Source: Alphaproteobacteria bacterium (lineage in GTDB: Bacteria > Pseudomonadota > Alphaproteobacteria > Sphingomonadales > Emcibacteraceae). Taken from it: a stretch of 12,715 bases of DNA. The stretch covers positions 1 to 12,715 of the forward strand of contig JAADGA010000048.1 of assembly GCA_013152615.1 (NCBI GenBank). The letters run 5' to 3'. Positions 1 to 6,336 of the stretch are shown one piece after another; the first letter of the stretch is position 1, and each line of letters opens with the position of its first letter. A program made the position numbers and the translations under genes. The notes under the pieces are model-generated. The model ran no database searches and was not told the origin of the DNA. It saw only the letters and a program-made list of their open reading frames with translations.

Positions 1-303
1 CGGTATGATATTCCGCTGGGGAGAGATAATCTGTCTCTGCAGGCCGATGGCTCATTTGTCGCGGATCGTTTCTTTACCTCCGACAACACGCCGGTTTTCC
101 GGGGAAGATCATATTGGCTGTTTGATGCCCGTATGGTATACCAGCCTCTGGACAGTAATTGGCAGTTCGCCGTCTGGGTGCGGAATATTGGCAACCGGGC
201 CTATCGGGTTGAAGGCTTTAACCAGTTTGGCTTTTCCGGAGACTCCTATTTTGCTTATGGCGTCCCGCGCCGTTTTGGTGTCAGCCTCAGTACCAACTTT
301 TAA
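1..303 (+). CDS. TonB-dependent receptor, C-terminal 100 residues (partial)
   Basis: The frame is open from base 1 and ends with TAA at 301-303, so the gene begins outside the window. The visible 100 residues show the end of an outer-membrane beta-barrel: alternating aromatic/polar strands (YWLFDARMVYQP, WQFAVWVRNIGNRAYR), the N-I-G-N-R-x-Y turn typical of the last strands of TonB-dependent receptors, and a final strand RRFGVSLSTNF ending in Phe, the terminal residue favoured for barrel assembly by the BAM machinery. Such receptors import scarce substrates (siderophores, cobalamin, glycans, peptides) across the outer membrane using TonB energy. The substrate cannot be read from this fragment. 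The next gene starts within about 15 nt, so the receptor probably shares an mRNA with the hydrolase and amidohydrolase, which hints at uptake of an ester or amide compound. Family assignment is good; substrate is inference. Confidence 0.85.
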   Translation, partial: RYDIPLGRDNLSLQADGSFVADRFFTSDNTPVFRGRSYWLFDARMVYQPLDSNWQFAVWVRNIGNRAYRVEGFNQFGFSGDSYFAYGVPRRFGVSLSTNF

Positions 304-318
304 TTTGTGATATTTAGT

Positions 319-1140
319 ATGTACCCCACAACAAAAATAATATCCCTGTCAACCGGTAAAATTGCCTGTTGGGATACGGAAAAACCGGCACCGGCGGTGC
401 TGTTTGTCCATGGGAACTCAACCTGTAAAGAGGTTTTTATTCATCAATTTGAAAGCCCGGCATTACAGGATTACCGGCTGGTGGCGATTGATTTGCCGGG
501 TCACGGTGAATCAGACAGGGTTGGCGATGTGGCCGCCCAATGTACAATTTCCCGGTTTGCCGCACTCATTGGTGAGGCCATTGATATTCTGGGTCTGAAA
601 AATCCGCTAATGGTGGGCTGGTCTCTTGGCGGGCATATTGCAATCGAAATGCTGGGGCAGGACATAAAGCTCGCCGGATTGGTTATCTCCGGCACGCCGC
701 CCTGTGGTCCCGGCGCCGATGATATTGGTTCGGCCTTTATCCCAAGCCCCCATATGGCGCTGACCGGAAAGGCGGAATTTACCGATGAAGAGGCGCAGCA
801 ATATGCGGATCACATCTATGGCCGGTCGGTTACGGCAAAATTATTGCAGCAGGTGAAACATACCCAGGGCGCGATCCGAACCGCGATGATGGCGGATTTT
901 ATGGTACCCGGCAGCGCTCATGGACAGAAGGAAGTTGTGGCGACGGTTAATGTTCCGATTGCGGTTTTGCAGGGAGAAAATGACAGTTTCATCAGTCTGG
1001 ATTATTTTGACAGCCTGCAGTGGAACCGCTTGTGGCGCCACCGGGTTGCTGTTATCAAGGACGCCGGGCATGCGCCCTTTCTGGAAAGACCGGAGGAGTA
1101 TAACGCCGTTCTGCTGGAATTCCTGAAAGACCTGACATAA
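319..1140 (+). CDS. alpha/beta-fold hydrolase
   Basis: This is a cytoplasmic alpha/beta hydrolase of about 273 residues, the usual length for the family. From the ATG at 319 the visible landmarks are an HGN oxyanion-loop motif near residue 36 (LFVHGNST), the strand/turn DLPGHGESD, the nucleophile elbow G-W-S-L-G-G with Ser102, the acid Asp222 in LQGENDSF, and the base His251 in DAGHAPFLERPEEY, so the Ser-Asp-His triad is complete. No signal peptide is seen. The frame also opens with a GTG at 307, four codons earlier. Neither start has a clear Shine-Dalgarno sequence, and the ATG was preferred. It sits just after the receptor gene and 12 nt before the M20 amidohydrolase, so co-transcription is likely. 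The substrate is unknown; esterase, lactonase or proline-iminopeptidase-like activities are all possible within this fold. Confidence 0.88.
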   Translation: MYPTTKIISLSTGKIACWDTEKPAPAVLFVHGNSTCKEVFIHQFESPALQDYRLVAIDLPGHGESDRVGDVAAQCTISRFAALIGEAIDILGLKNPLMVGWSLGGHIAIEMLGQDIKLAGLVISGTPPCGPGADDIGSAFIPSPHMALTGKAEFTDEEAQQYADHIYGRSVTAKLLQQVKHTQGAIRTAMMADFMVPGSAHGQKEVVATVNVPIAVLQGENDSFISLDYFDSLQWNRLWRHRVAVIKDAGHAPFLERPEEYNAVLLEFLKDLT

Positions 1141-1152
1141 GGGAAAATATAT

Positions 1153-2346
1153 ATGGAAACACTGACTTTTTTTGATCAGAATAAGGAAATTCATGCCGCA
1201 TTCCGCCGGGATTTACATGCTCATCCGGAAACGGCATTTAACGAATTTCGTACCGCCAGACTGGTGGCAGAAAAACTGGTTTCATATGGTCTTGAGGTGA
1301 CGACCGGCGTTGGCCGTACCGGGGTGGTGGCGTGCTACCGCAATGGTGACGGCCCGGCCATTGGTCTCAGGGCCGATATGGATGCGCTTGATCTGCAAGA
1401 GATGAATGACTTTGACCATAAATCAAGTCAGCCCGGCAAAATGCACGGCTGTGGCCATGATGGTCATACCACGATGCTGCTGGCTGCTGCCGAGTATATT
1501 GCGGCACAAAAATCAATCACGGGAACCATCTATTTCATTTTTCAGCCAGCAGAAGAAAATGACGGTGGGGCCACGGCGATGATTGAAGACGGTTTGTTTG
1601 ACCGCTTCCCGATGCAGGCAATATTCGGGATGCATAATTTTCCCGGGCTGCCGGTGGGACAGTTTGCGGTCCGGACCGGGCCGTTCCTTGCCGCGTTCGA
1701 GACCTTTGATATCAGCCTGCAGGGGACGGGCGGTCATAGTGCGCTTCCCCATCTGGCCAAAGATCCGATTGTTGCCGCCGGTTATCTCGTAAGCGCCTTG
1801 CAGTCTGTTGTCAGCCGGGCCCTTGATCCGATGAAACAGGCGGTGCTTTCCATCACCCGGCTTCATGGCGGCAGTGCCTATAACATAATCCCGGACCGGG
1901 TGGAAATATCCGGGTCCCTGCGTTATTTCGAGGATGAACAGCAACAGTTGCTGCGGCGGCGGATGAAAAGCATTTGTGACGGCACCGGCCAAAGCCATGA
2001 CATGACTATCCAGATATCATTCGCCTCGAAATACCCGCCTCTGGTTAACCACGGCGCTGAAACGGCACTGGCGGTCCGGGCCATGACCCGGGTGGCGGGC
2101 ACAGAAAATGTCAACCGGGATATCGACGCCATTCTGGGATCGGAGGATTTTGCCTTCATGCTGCAAAAGATGCCGGGATGCTATATGTTGATCGGGAACG
2201 GCATCGGCGGTGACGGTGGCTGCATGGTCCATAATCCCCACTATGATTTTAATGACCGGATAATTCCTGTGGGGGCGAGCTGCTGGGTCCGGCTGTGCGA
2301 GCAGTTCTGTGCTGATGCCGTGCCGGTAAAATCCCCCGCCAAATGA
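1153..2346 (+). CDS. M20D-family amidohydrolase (hippurate hydrolase / N-acyl-amino-acid deacylase type)
   Basis: The protein is 397 residues, normal for the M20D amidohydrolases, which cleave amide bonds of N-acyl amino acids, hippurate or indole-3-acetyl-amino acids using a two-metal centre. Visible metal-site motifs are GCGHDGH (Cys100, His102), QPAEE (Glu134-Glu135, the first the likely general base), GMHNF (His161) and a C-terminal HNPHYDFND (His360). The central segment GTGGHSALPH begins the dimerisation domain typical of the family. There is no signal peptide, so it should act in the cytoplasm. The ATG at 1153 follows the hydrolase stop by 12 nt. Being third in a run with a TonB-dependent receptor and an alpha/beta hydrolase, it may complete the breakdown of an imported conjugate. 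The exact substrate cannot be told from sequence. Confidence 0.93.
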   Translation: METLTFFDQNKEIHAAFRRDLHAHPETAFNEFRTARLVAEKLVSYGLEVTTGVGRTGVVACYRNGDGPAIGLRADMDALDLQEMNDFDHKSSQPGKMHGCGHDGHTTMLLAAAEYIAAQKSITGTIYFIFQPAEENDGGATAMIEDGLFDRFPMQAIFGMHNFPGLPVGQFAVRTGPFLAAFETFDISLQGTGGHSALPHLAKDPIVAAGYLVSALQSVVSRALDPMKQAVLSITRLHGGSAYNIIPDRVEISGSLRYFEDEQQQLLRRRMKSICDGTGQSHDMTIQISFASKYPPLVNHGAETALAVRAMTRVAGTENVNRDIDAILGSEDFAFMLQKMPGCYMLIGNGIGGDGGCMVHNPHYDFNDRIIPVGASCWVRLCEQFCADAVPVKSPAK

Positions 2347-2353
2347 TTCTTTT

Positions 2354-2425
2354 ATGACCAAAACCCGTGGCATGACCAGAATCCGGGGCTTGACCAAAAT
2401 CCGGGGCTTGATCAAAATTCACAGC
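2354..2425 (+). repeat. four-copy 18-bp tandem repeat between convergent genes
   Basis: Four head-to-tail units of exactly 18 bp lie at 2354-2371, 2372-2389, 2390-2407 and 2408-2425. Units 2 and 3 are closest to each other (consensus near TTGACCAAAATCCGGGGC); units 1 and 4 have diverged. The array lies in the 97-bp gap between the M20 gene and the convergent panC gene. Because 18 is a multiple of three, all frames carry six-residue periodicity. The plus frame from ATG 2354 stays open to TGA 2447-2449 (31 codons: units MTKTRG, MTRIRG, LTKIRG, LIKIHS), with no visible ribosome-binding site. No G+C hairpin followed by a T-run is present, so this is not an obvious intrinsic terminator. Confidence 0.85.
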
Positions 2426-2443
2426 TTAATATATTGCCCGCTT

Positions 2444-3334
2444 TTATGAGGTGGTTTTAGGTTGAGCCGGGACGTTCGGGATCGGCATATTGTCGATCAG
2501 CCGGGTGGCGCCAACCACGGCGGCGACCAGAACCCGTGACGGCGCGGTGATTTTGCCGGTGACCGGGGCCAGATCGTCGGACTGGCGGATTTCCAGATAC
2601 TGCACCTCGCGGAAGCCACAGTCCATCAGGTGCCTTTTCGCCTTGTCGAGGACCTGTTGAAGCGGCAGGATGCCTTCCGCCGCCTCCTGAACCACCTGTT
2701 TGAGCGTTTTGGGAATTTCGAGTGCTATCCGGCGTTCGTCCGGGCTTAAATAGACATTGCGTGACGATGTTGCCAGCCCGTCCGGATCGCGGATTAATTT
2801 GCCGCAGATAACCCTTGTCGGGATATCAAGATCCTTGGTCAATTGCTTTAATACGGTATATTGCTGAAAATCCTTTTCGCCAAAAAGCGCAACATCCGGC
2901 AGGCATTGCAGCAACAGCTTGGTGACCACGGTCGTTACGCCGTCGAAATGACCGGGCCGTTTGGCGGCGCACAGTCCCTCGGTAATTCTGGTGACCGAAA
3001 CATTGGTCAGAAAGCCGTCGGGATATATCTCTTCGGGCTGTGGCGCATACAGCAGATCGACCTTGCCCTCGGTCAGTTTTTTAATATCTTCGGCTTCCTG
3101 ACGGGGATATTTATCAAAATCCTCATTGGGGCCGAACTGCTTTGGATTAACGAAAATACTGACAACAACCTTGTCGACATATTTCTGTATCTCGCGCACC
3201 AGTGACAGATGGCCATGATGAAGCGCACCCATTGTCGGCACCATGCCGACGGTCAGGCCGGCCATATGCCATGCGGTGACCCGGGTGCGCAGGTCTTTTT
3301 TACGGCGAAGAATTTCCATCGGGGCTGCGATCAT
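2444..3334 (-). CDS. panC: pantothenate synthetase (pantoate--beta-alanine ligase)
   Basis: PanC joins pantoate and beta-alanine with ATP to make pantothenate, the precursor of coenzyme A, in the cytoplasm. It belongs to the class I aminoacyl-tRNA-synthetase-like nucleotidyltransferases. The 296-residue product carries the HxGH-type ATP motif in VPTMGALHHGHLSLV (His39, His42), the segment GEKDFQQYTVLKQL, and the KMSKS-equivalent region DPDGLATSSRN. A usual length is about 280, so this is slightly long at the N-terminus. The ATG at 3334 has an AGGA about 7 nt upstream; an internal ATG at 3319 (MEILRRKK) would give a more typical length. It lies 14 nt downstream of the glucosaminidase gene and probably shares its transcript. 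The proximity of panC and mipZ is, to my knowledge, a recurring alphaproteobacterial arrangement. Confidence 0.96.
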   Translation of the reverse strand: MIAAPMEILRRKKDLRTRVTAWHMAGLTVGMVPTMGALHHGHLSLVREIQKYVDKVVVSIFVNPKQFGPNEDFDKYPRQEAEDIKKLTEGKVDLLYAPQPEEIYPDGFLTNVSVTRITEGLCAAKRPGHFDGVTTVVTKLLLQCLPDVALFGEKDFQQYTVLKQLTKDLDIPTRVICGKLIRDPDGLATSSRNVYLSPDERRIALEIPKTLKQVVQEAAEGILPLQQVLDKAKRHLMDCGFREVQYLEIRQSDDLAPVTGKITAPSRVLVAAVVGATRLIDNMPIPNVPAQPKTTS

Positions 3335-3348
3335 TTCCGTTCCTGTTA

Positions 3349-4164
3349 TTAGCTGGCCTTCAACCGGGCCTTCTGGAAGTCATTCAGGTTGTTTCTGCGA
3401 ATGATATTTTTTATTTTTTCAATATATTCCGGCCCTTCCTGTGAATAATTTATCAGGGTTTCAATCAACGGCGTAACATCGATCTGTTGATCATCGCGGA
3501 AATTGCGTCTGGCCTGACGAAAGGCGCTATAGGCTTTTTGGGTATTGAGGTTTAACATATAGCTGTTAACCGCTTCTATGATGCTGCCGAAGCATTTCAT
3601 CCGGTGGGTTTTACCCTTTTCCCGTCTTTTCGGCACCATACCGCAGCCATCCCCCCAGGTCCATTGACCATAGAGGGCGTTGCCTTGCTGGGCAAAGCGC
3701 GATGTCCCCCAGCCGCTTTCCTGTGCCGCCTGCGCCAGTGCCAGCGGCGGCGGGATAACATTCATTCTGGTCAGCAGCTGCTCGAGAATATCGCCGGTCC
3801 GCCGGGTAAAGTCATGGACATCACGGACCTTGATCTTATAATATTTCAGCTTGCGGACAAGCCAGTAATAGTCCGCTTCGGAGACTCTTTCGCCCCGGGC
3901 GATGCTGAGGATGATGCGCTCGAGTTTTTTGCGATTGTGGCGGATAATGTCATTGACCTTGAGAATTGGCGGCAGCATGGTGGAGAAAAACAGCTCTTTC
4001 TTTATCGCGGTATTTTTCATCCGGGTCAGTTCACGCGGCAGATTGGTGAAAAAAATGGCGGGAACGGCCATCTTGTTCTGGCGGATCCGTTTTATATCAA
4101 AGCCGTAGGATGTCAGAATTCTGAGGGCATGGGTGCCGTCAGGCAACTGGATATTCCTGACCAT
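3349..4164 (-). CDS. Bax-like glucosaminidase-domain protein, N-terminus in doubt
   Basis: The C-terminal half is a glucosaminidase (mannosyl-glycoprotein endo-beta-N-acetylglucosaminidase-like) domain of the Bax type, expected to cut peptidoglycan glycan strands in the periplasm. The likely catalytic Glu is in ALAQAAQESGWGTSRFA, followed by GNALYGQW, the short insert GCGMVPKRREKGKTH and the conserved SIIEAVNSYMLNLNTQKAYSAFR region. The N-terminal third (VPAIFFTNLPREL, LFFSTMLPPILKVNDII) also matches the family layout. The protein as called has 271 residues and no signal peptide or membrane anchor, odd for a wall hydrolase. The ATG at 4164 has no Shine-Dalgarno sequence. The frame is open upstream for 43 codons to a TAA at 4296-4294 but contains no ATG, GTG or TTG. 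A hydrophobic N-terminus is encoded just upstream in another frame (see the 44-codon ORF). Function is confident; the start and intactness are not. Confidence 0.85.
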   Translation of the reverse strand: MVRNIQLPDGTHALRILTSYGFDIKRIRQNKMAVPAIFFTNLPRELTRMKNTAIKKELFFSTMLPPILKVNDIIRHNRKKLERIILSIARGERVSEADYYWLVRKLKYYKIKVRDVHDFTRRTGDILEQLLTRMNVIPPPLALAQAAQESGWGTSRFAQQGNALYGQWTWGDGCGMVPKRREKGKTHRMKCFGSIIEAVNSYMLNLNTQKAYSAFRQARRNFRDDQQIDVTPLIETLINYSQEGPEYIEKIKNIIRRNNLNDFQKARLKAS

Positions 4165-4166
4165 TG

Positions 4167-4301
4167 TTATCGGTGAATTATTTGAGCCGCCTGTCTTATC
4201 TGCCAGTTCGCCAACAGGACCGGGCCGCCGAAAAAAAAGACTGTTGCAATGAGAGTTAGAATAGTGTTTCTGATTGGAGTAGGATGAGGGTGTTTATACA
4301 T
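4167..4301 (-). CDS. 44-codon ORF with a membrane segment, possibly the frameshifted N-terminus of the glucosaminidase
   Basis: Reading the minus strand from ATG 4301-4299 gives 44 codons ending with TAA at 4169-4167, only 2 nt before the glucosaminidase ATG. The product starts with a basic/polar stretch (MYKHPHPTPIRN), then about 20 hydrophobic residues (positions 13-33, TILTLIATVFFFGGPVLLANW) and a polar tail (QIRQAAQIIHR): a signal-anchor or uncleaved signal peptide shape. The Phe codons sit on a run of eight T (A8 at 4231-4238 on the plus strand). A -1 shift there, or one extra T, would join this N-terminus to the upstream open part of the glucosaminidase frame, giving about 317 residues. 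No good Shine-Dalgarno sequence precedes the ATG. It is either a separate coupled membrane microprotein or the displaced export signal of the next gene. Confidence 0.45.
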   Translation of the reverse strand: MYKHPHPTPIRNTILTLIATVFFFGGPVLLANWQIRQAAQIIHR

Positions 4302-4374
4302 TCTTGGGTTTTCTCAGCGCTGATCCGGTTATCGTGATGTTGCTGGGTGATTTTATACAGGGGTGCGGACGATA
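4302..4374. promoter_or_regulatory. divergent intergenic region upstream of mipZ with a 10-bp palindrome
   Basis: This 73-bp spacer separates the minus-strand 44-codon ORF from mipZ. It contains a perfect palindrome TCAGCGCTGA at 4314-4323 and a T/A-rich tract TTTTATACA at 4351-4359. TATACA (4354-4359) could be the -10 box for mipZ, and the reverse strand of the same tract (TATAAA) could serve the opposite direction. No convincing TTGACA-like -35 was found at the right distance. A second copy of GGGTG followed by TTTATACA occurs at 4288-4300, inside the small ORF. Promoter function is inferred only. Confidence 0.3.
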
Positions 4375-5217
4375 ATGCCAAGGAAAACAGCTAAAACCCA
4401 CATTATTGTGGTTGGTAATGAAAAAGGCGGATCAGGAAAATCCACTTCCGCCATGCATATTACCGTCAGCCTGCTTGACCGGGATTACCGGGTGGCGGTG
4501 ATTGATCTTGACACCCGTCAGAAGTCGCTTGCCCGCTATATTGAAAATCGTCAGACCTATGCCGACCACCATAATCTCAAACTGAAAATACCCGAGGTCC
4601 ATGTGCCAAAGCCCGCACAAAGGGACAGCATTGCAGCCATGCAGCATCAGGATGAGGCCAGTTTCCGGTCCTTGCTGGATGAGGTGAAAACCAGATCGGA
4701 TTTTATTCTGATTGACTGCCCGGGGAGCAACAGCCATCTGTCCGGGCTTGCCCATGCTGTGGCAGATACCCTGATCACTCCGGTTAACGACAGCTTTGTC
4801 GATATTGATCTGCTGGCACAGGTGAATGCGGATAATTATCAGGTGGCGCAGCTCAGCCTTTACAGCGAAATGGTTTGGGAAGCCCGCAAGACCCGGGCGA
4901 TGAAAGACCGGGGAGTGATTGACTGGGTGGTGATGCGCAACCGGACATCCGCCCTTGACGCCCGCAACAAGCGCCGGGTACATGAGGTCCTGACCGGGTT
5001 GCAGAAAAGAGTCGGCTTTCGCTATATTCCGGGATTTGGCGAGCGGGTTATTTACCGCGAATTATTCCCGAGAGGCCTGACACTGGTTGATTTTGGCACC
5101 AACAGCGGCGAAAAAATGACCCTGTCTCATGTTGCTGCCCGTCAGGAAATCCGCCATCTCATGGATGAATTGCATCTCCCCGGCTGGACCGGACCCAGCG
5201 GGATTGCCGCAGAATAG
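4375..5217 (+). CDS. mipZ: MipZ, ParA-type division-site positioning ATPase
   Basis: MipZ is the alphaproteobacterial ParA/MinD-family ATPase that binds ParB near the chromosome origin, forms a gradient and inhibits FtsZ polymerisation away from midcell. The N-terminus holds the deviant Walker A motif NEKGGSGKST (residues 15-24 from the ATG at 4375), then AVIDLDTRQKSLARYIENR, the Walker B-like FILIDCPG, TPVNDSFVDIDLL, WVVMRNR and the highly typical GFRYIPGFGERVIYRELFPRGLTLVDF. These agree closely with Caulobacter MipZ as I remember it, and the length (280) is right. A GTG at 4363 would add four residues; the ATG was chosen because MipZ proteins begin only about 8-15 residues before the P-loop. 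It is followed 11 nt later by a J-domain gene, suggesting an operon. Confidence 0.95.
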   Translation: MPRKTAKTHIIVVGNEKGGSGKSTSAMHITVSLLDRDYRVAVIDLDTRQKSLARYIENRQTYADHHNLKLKIPEVHVPKPAQRDSIAAMQHQDEASFRSLLDEVKTRSDFILIDCPGSNSHLSGLAHAVADTLITPVNDSFVDIDLLAQVNADNYQVAQLSLYSEMVWEARKTRAMKDRGVIDWVVMRNRTSALDARNKRRVHEVLTGLQKRVGFRYIPGFGERVIYRELFPRGLTLVDFGTNSGEKMTLSHVAARQEIRHLMDELHLPGWTGPSGIAAE

Positions 5218-5228
5218 GATGTGAATAG

Positions 5229-5678
5229 ATGCCGTTTGTTGTCATATTGATCGGATTTGTCCTTCTGCTTTACGGGGTGTCGCGTTTCATGCAGCAATCG
5301 CACTCCAAAAAGGCGAACCAGCAGTTGCGCTACGGGGCGGCGGCAGTCCTCGGGCTGTTGGCCTTTCTTATTCTGATCCGGGGGGATATCCCGATAAGCG
5401 CTATATTGGGGGTGCTGTCCTATTTAGCGGCACGGGGCAGCCTGTGGAATTTTTTTGGCAGTGACAAGGCGGCTGATAAAACCCGGCGGGATAGTCCCGC
5501 CCGGCTGTCGGTAATGACCCGGGCGGAAGCTCTGGAAATCCTGGGACTGTCCGGCAATCCGGACCGGGATGCGATTAAGCACGCCCATCATAAAATGATG
5601 CTTAAATTTCACCCGGATCAGGGCGGATCGGATTATTTTGCAAGCAAACTTAATCAGGCCCGCGATCTGCTGCTTTAA
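5229..5678 (+). CDS. membrane-anchored J-domain (DnaJ-like) protein
   Basis: The 149-residue product has two, perhaps three, N-terminal membrane segments (about residues 3-20, 36-52 and possibly 56-75) and a C-terminal J-domain starting near residue 96 (MTRAEALEILGLSGNPDRDAI). The signature HPD is at residues 128-130 in LKFHPDQGGSDYFASKLNQARDLL. J-domains stimulate the ATPase of DnaK-type Hsp70 chaperones. Here the Gly/Phe-rich and zinc-finger regions of DnaJ are absent, so it should recruit DnaK to the inner membrane rather than act as a general co-chaperone; the overall layout recalls Pam18/Tim14. It starts 11 nt after the mipZ stop, with AGGAT about 10 nt before the ATG, so it is probably co-transcribed with mipZ. 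Its client is unknown. Confidence 0.88.
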   Translation: MPFVVILIGFVLLLYGVSRFMQQSHSKKANQQLRYGAAAVLGLLAFLILIRGDIPISAILGVLSYLAARGSLWNFFGSDKAADKTRRDSPARLSVMTRAEALEILGLSGNPDRDAIKHAHHKMMLKFHPDQGGSDYFASKLNQARDLLL

Positions 5679-5705
5679 CCACCAGCGGTTAAAGATGAAT
5701 TTTTT
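5673..5705 (+). terminator. candidate weak intrinsic terminator after the mipZ operon
   Basis: An 8-bp inverted repeat (CTTTAACC at 5673-5680, GGTTAAAG at 5687-5694, 6-nt loop) overlaps the stop codon of the J-domain gene and is followed by six T at 5700-5705. The stem is A/T rich and the T-run starts 5 nt after it, so termination would be weak. Confidence 0.4.
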
Positions 5706-5706
5706 A

Positions 5707-5719
5707 TTGCACTGCACAA
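5707..5719 (+). promoter_or_regulatory. candidate PhaR-type operator 1
   Basis: TTGCACTGCACAA contains TGC-N3-GCA, close to the CTGC-N3/4-GCAG type of site reported for the PHA-responsive repressor PhaR in Paracoccus. It lies directly upstream of the candidate phasin -35 box and matches the downstream element at 5773-5785 in 11 of 13 positions. The sequence match is direct; the assignment to PhaR is inference. Confidence 0.5.
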
Positions 5720-5726
5720 AAAATAT

Positions 5727-5754
5727 TTGACTTTCTCATTTTCCCTATTATATG
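5727..5754 (+). promoter_or_regulatory. candidate phasin promoter
   Basis: TTGACT (5727-5732) matches the sigma-70 -35 consensus in five of six positions and is followed after 16 bp by TATATG (5749-5754) as a possible -10 box; overlapping TTATAT or TATTAT are alternatives. The position, about 65 nt before the phasin start, is suitable. Confidence 0.5.
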
Positions 5755-5772
5755 TAAGGCACGAAGTTTATA

Positions 5773-5785
5773 TTGCGCCGCACAA
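5773..5785 (+). promoter_or_regulatory. candidate PhaR-type operator 2
   Basis: TTGCGCCGCACAA has the same TTGC-N3-GCACAA frame as the upstream element, 66 bp centre to centre. It falls downstream of the expected transcription start and before the ribosome-binding site, where a bound repressor would block transcription. Confidence 0.5.
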
Positions 5786-5821
5786 TTTATGATACGGAAT
5801 ATCATCAGAAAGGATAATATG

Positions 5822-6301
5822 ATGACCAAAGCTACCAATAGCACGACGAAAGAAACCGTCGAAAAAACATTCAAAACTGCTCAGGAAAATGTTCAGAAAA
5901 CGGTAAAAGCCGCTCAGGAAAATGTTCAGAAGGCGGTTAAGGAAGCCACTGGCAATCTTGATAATGTTGTTGAGTTCGGCAAGGCAAATTATGAGGCCGT
6001 TGTGGCTTCCGGCACCATCGCGGTAAAGATTGCCCAGAGCGCCAATGCCGATTTTATGGAAAGCTCCAAGAAAGCGGTTGAGAAGAATATTGCCGATGCG
6101 AAATCATTGTTTTCCGCAAAAACACCGGCTGAATTCCTTGAACTTCAGGCGGGTATTTTTAAAAACCGCTATGATGAATTCGTCGCCGAATCAACCCGGG
6201 TTAACGAGGTCGCAACCACCAGAACCAATGAAGTGATTGAACCGCTGAAAGCCCGTTACGCCGAAGTCGCGACCAAATATAATTTCCCGGTTGCCGGATA
6301 A
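5822..6301 (+). CDS. phasin family protein (PHA granule-associated)
   Basis: Phasins coat polyhydroxyalkanoate granules and control their size and number. The product, about 159 residues, is Ala/Lys/Glu/Val-rich and predicted almost wholly helical. It has the alphaproteobacterial phasin (Phasin_2-like) core: NLDNVVEFGKANYEAVVASG, then FSAKTPAEFLELQAGIFK and a C-terminal VATKYNFPVAG. An 11-residue unit (AQENVQKxVK) is repeated near the N-terminus. AGAAAGGA at 5807-5814 sits 7 nt before the ATG at 5822 and 4 nt before the ATG at 5819; either may start the protein. An ATG at 5789 lacks a ribosome-binding site and overlaps the leader region, so it was not used. The gene has its own promoter region with two PhaR-like sites and a strong terminator, so it appears monocistronic. 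Confidence 0.92.
   Translation: MTKATNSTTKETVEKTFKTAQENVQKTVKAAQENVQKAVKEATGNLDNVVEFGKANYEAVVASGTIAVKIAQSANADFMESSKKAVEKNIADAKSLFSAKTPAEFLELQAGIFKNRYDEFVAESTRVNEVATTRTNEVIEPLKARYAEVATKYNFPVAG
5879..5931 (+). repeat. 33-bp internal direct repeat in the phasin gene
   Basis: The 20-mer GCTCAGGAAAATGTTCAGAA occurs at 5879-5898 and again at 5912-5931, offset by 33 bp (11 codons, three heptad-like turns). It looks like a recent in-frame duplication lengthening the N-terminal helix. Confidence 0.85.
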
Positions 6302-6336
6302 TTTCCGCCCGGATATTTTATGACATTACAGCTATC

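Noticed and set aside
2017..2415. 132-codon minus-strand ORF opposite the amidohydrolase end, beginning in the 18-bp repeats
   Set aside because: It overlaps a well-supported M20 gene, and its repeated KPRILV start is simply the reverse reading of the tandem repeats; no family resemblance or ribosome-binding site.
3604..4176. 190-codon plus-strand ORF over the glucosaminidase gene
   Set aside because: Antisense shadow of a gene with clear glucosaminidase motifs; the product shows no recognisable domain.
5675..5692. TTAA pair after the J-domain gene as a CtrA box
   Set aside because: The spacing between the TTAA halves is 10 bp, not the 7 bp of CtrA sites; a hairpin or weak terminator explains it better.
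5789..5818. Upstream ATG of the phasin as its start
   Set aside because: It has no ribosome-binding site and would make the second TTGC-N3-GCACAA element abut the start codon; AGAAAGGA points to 5819 or 5822.
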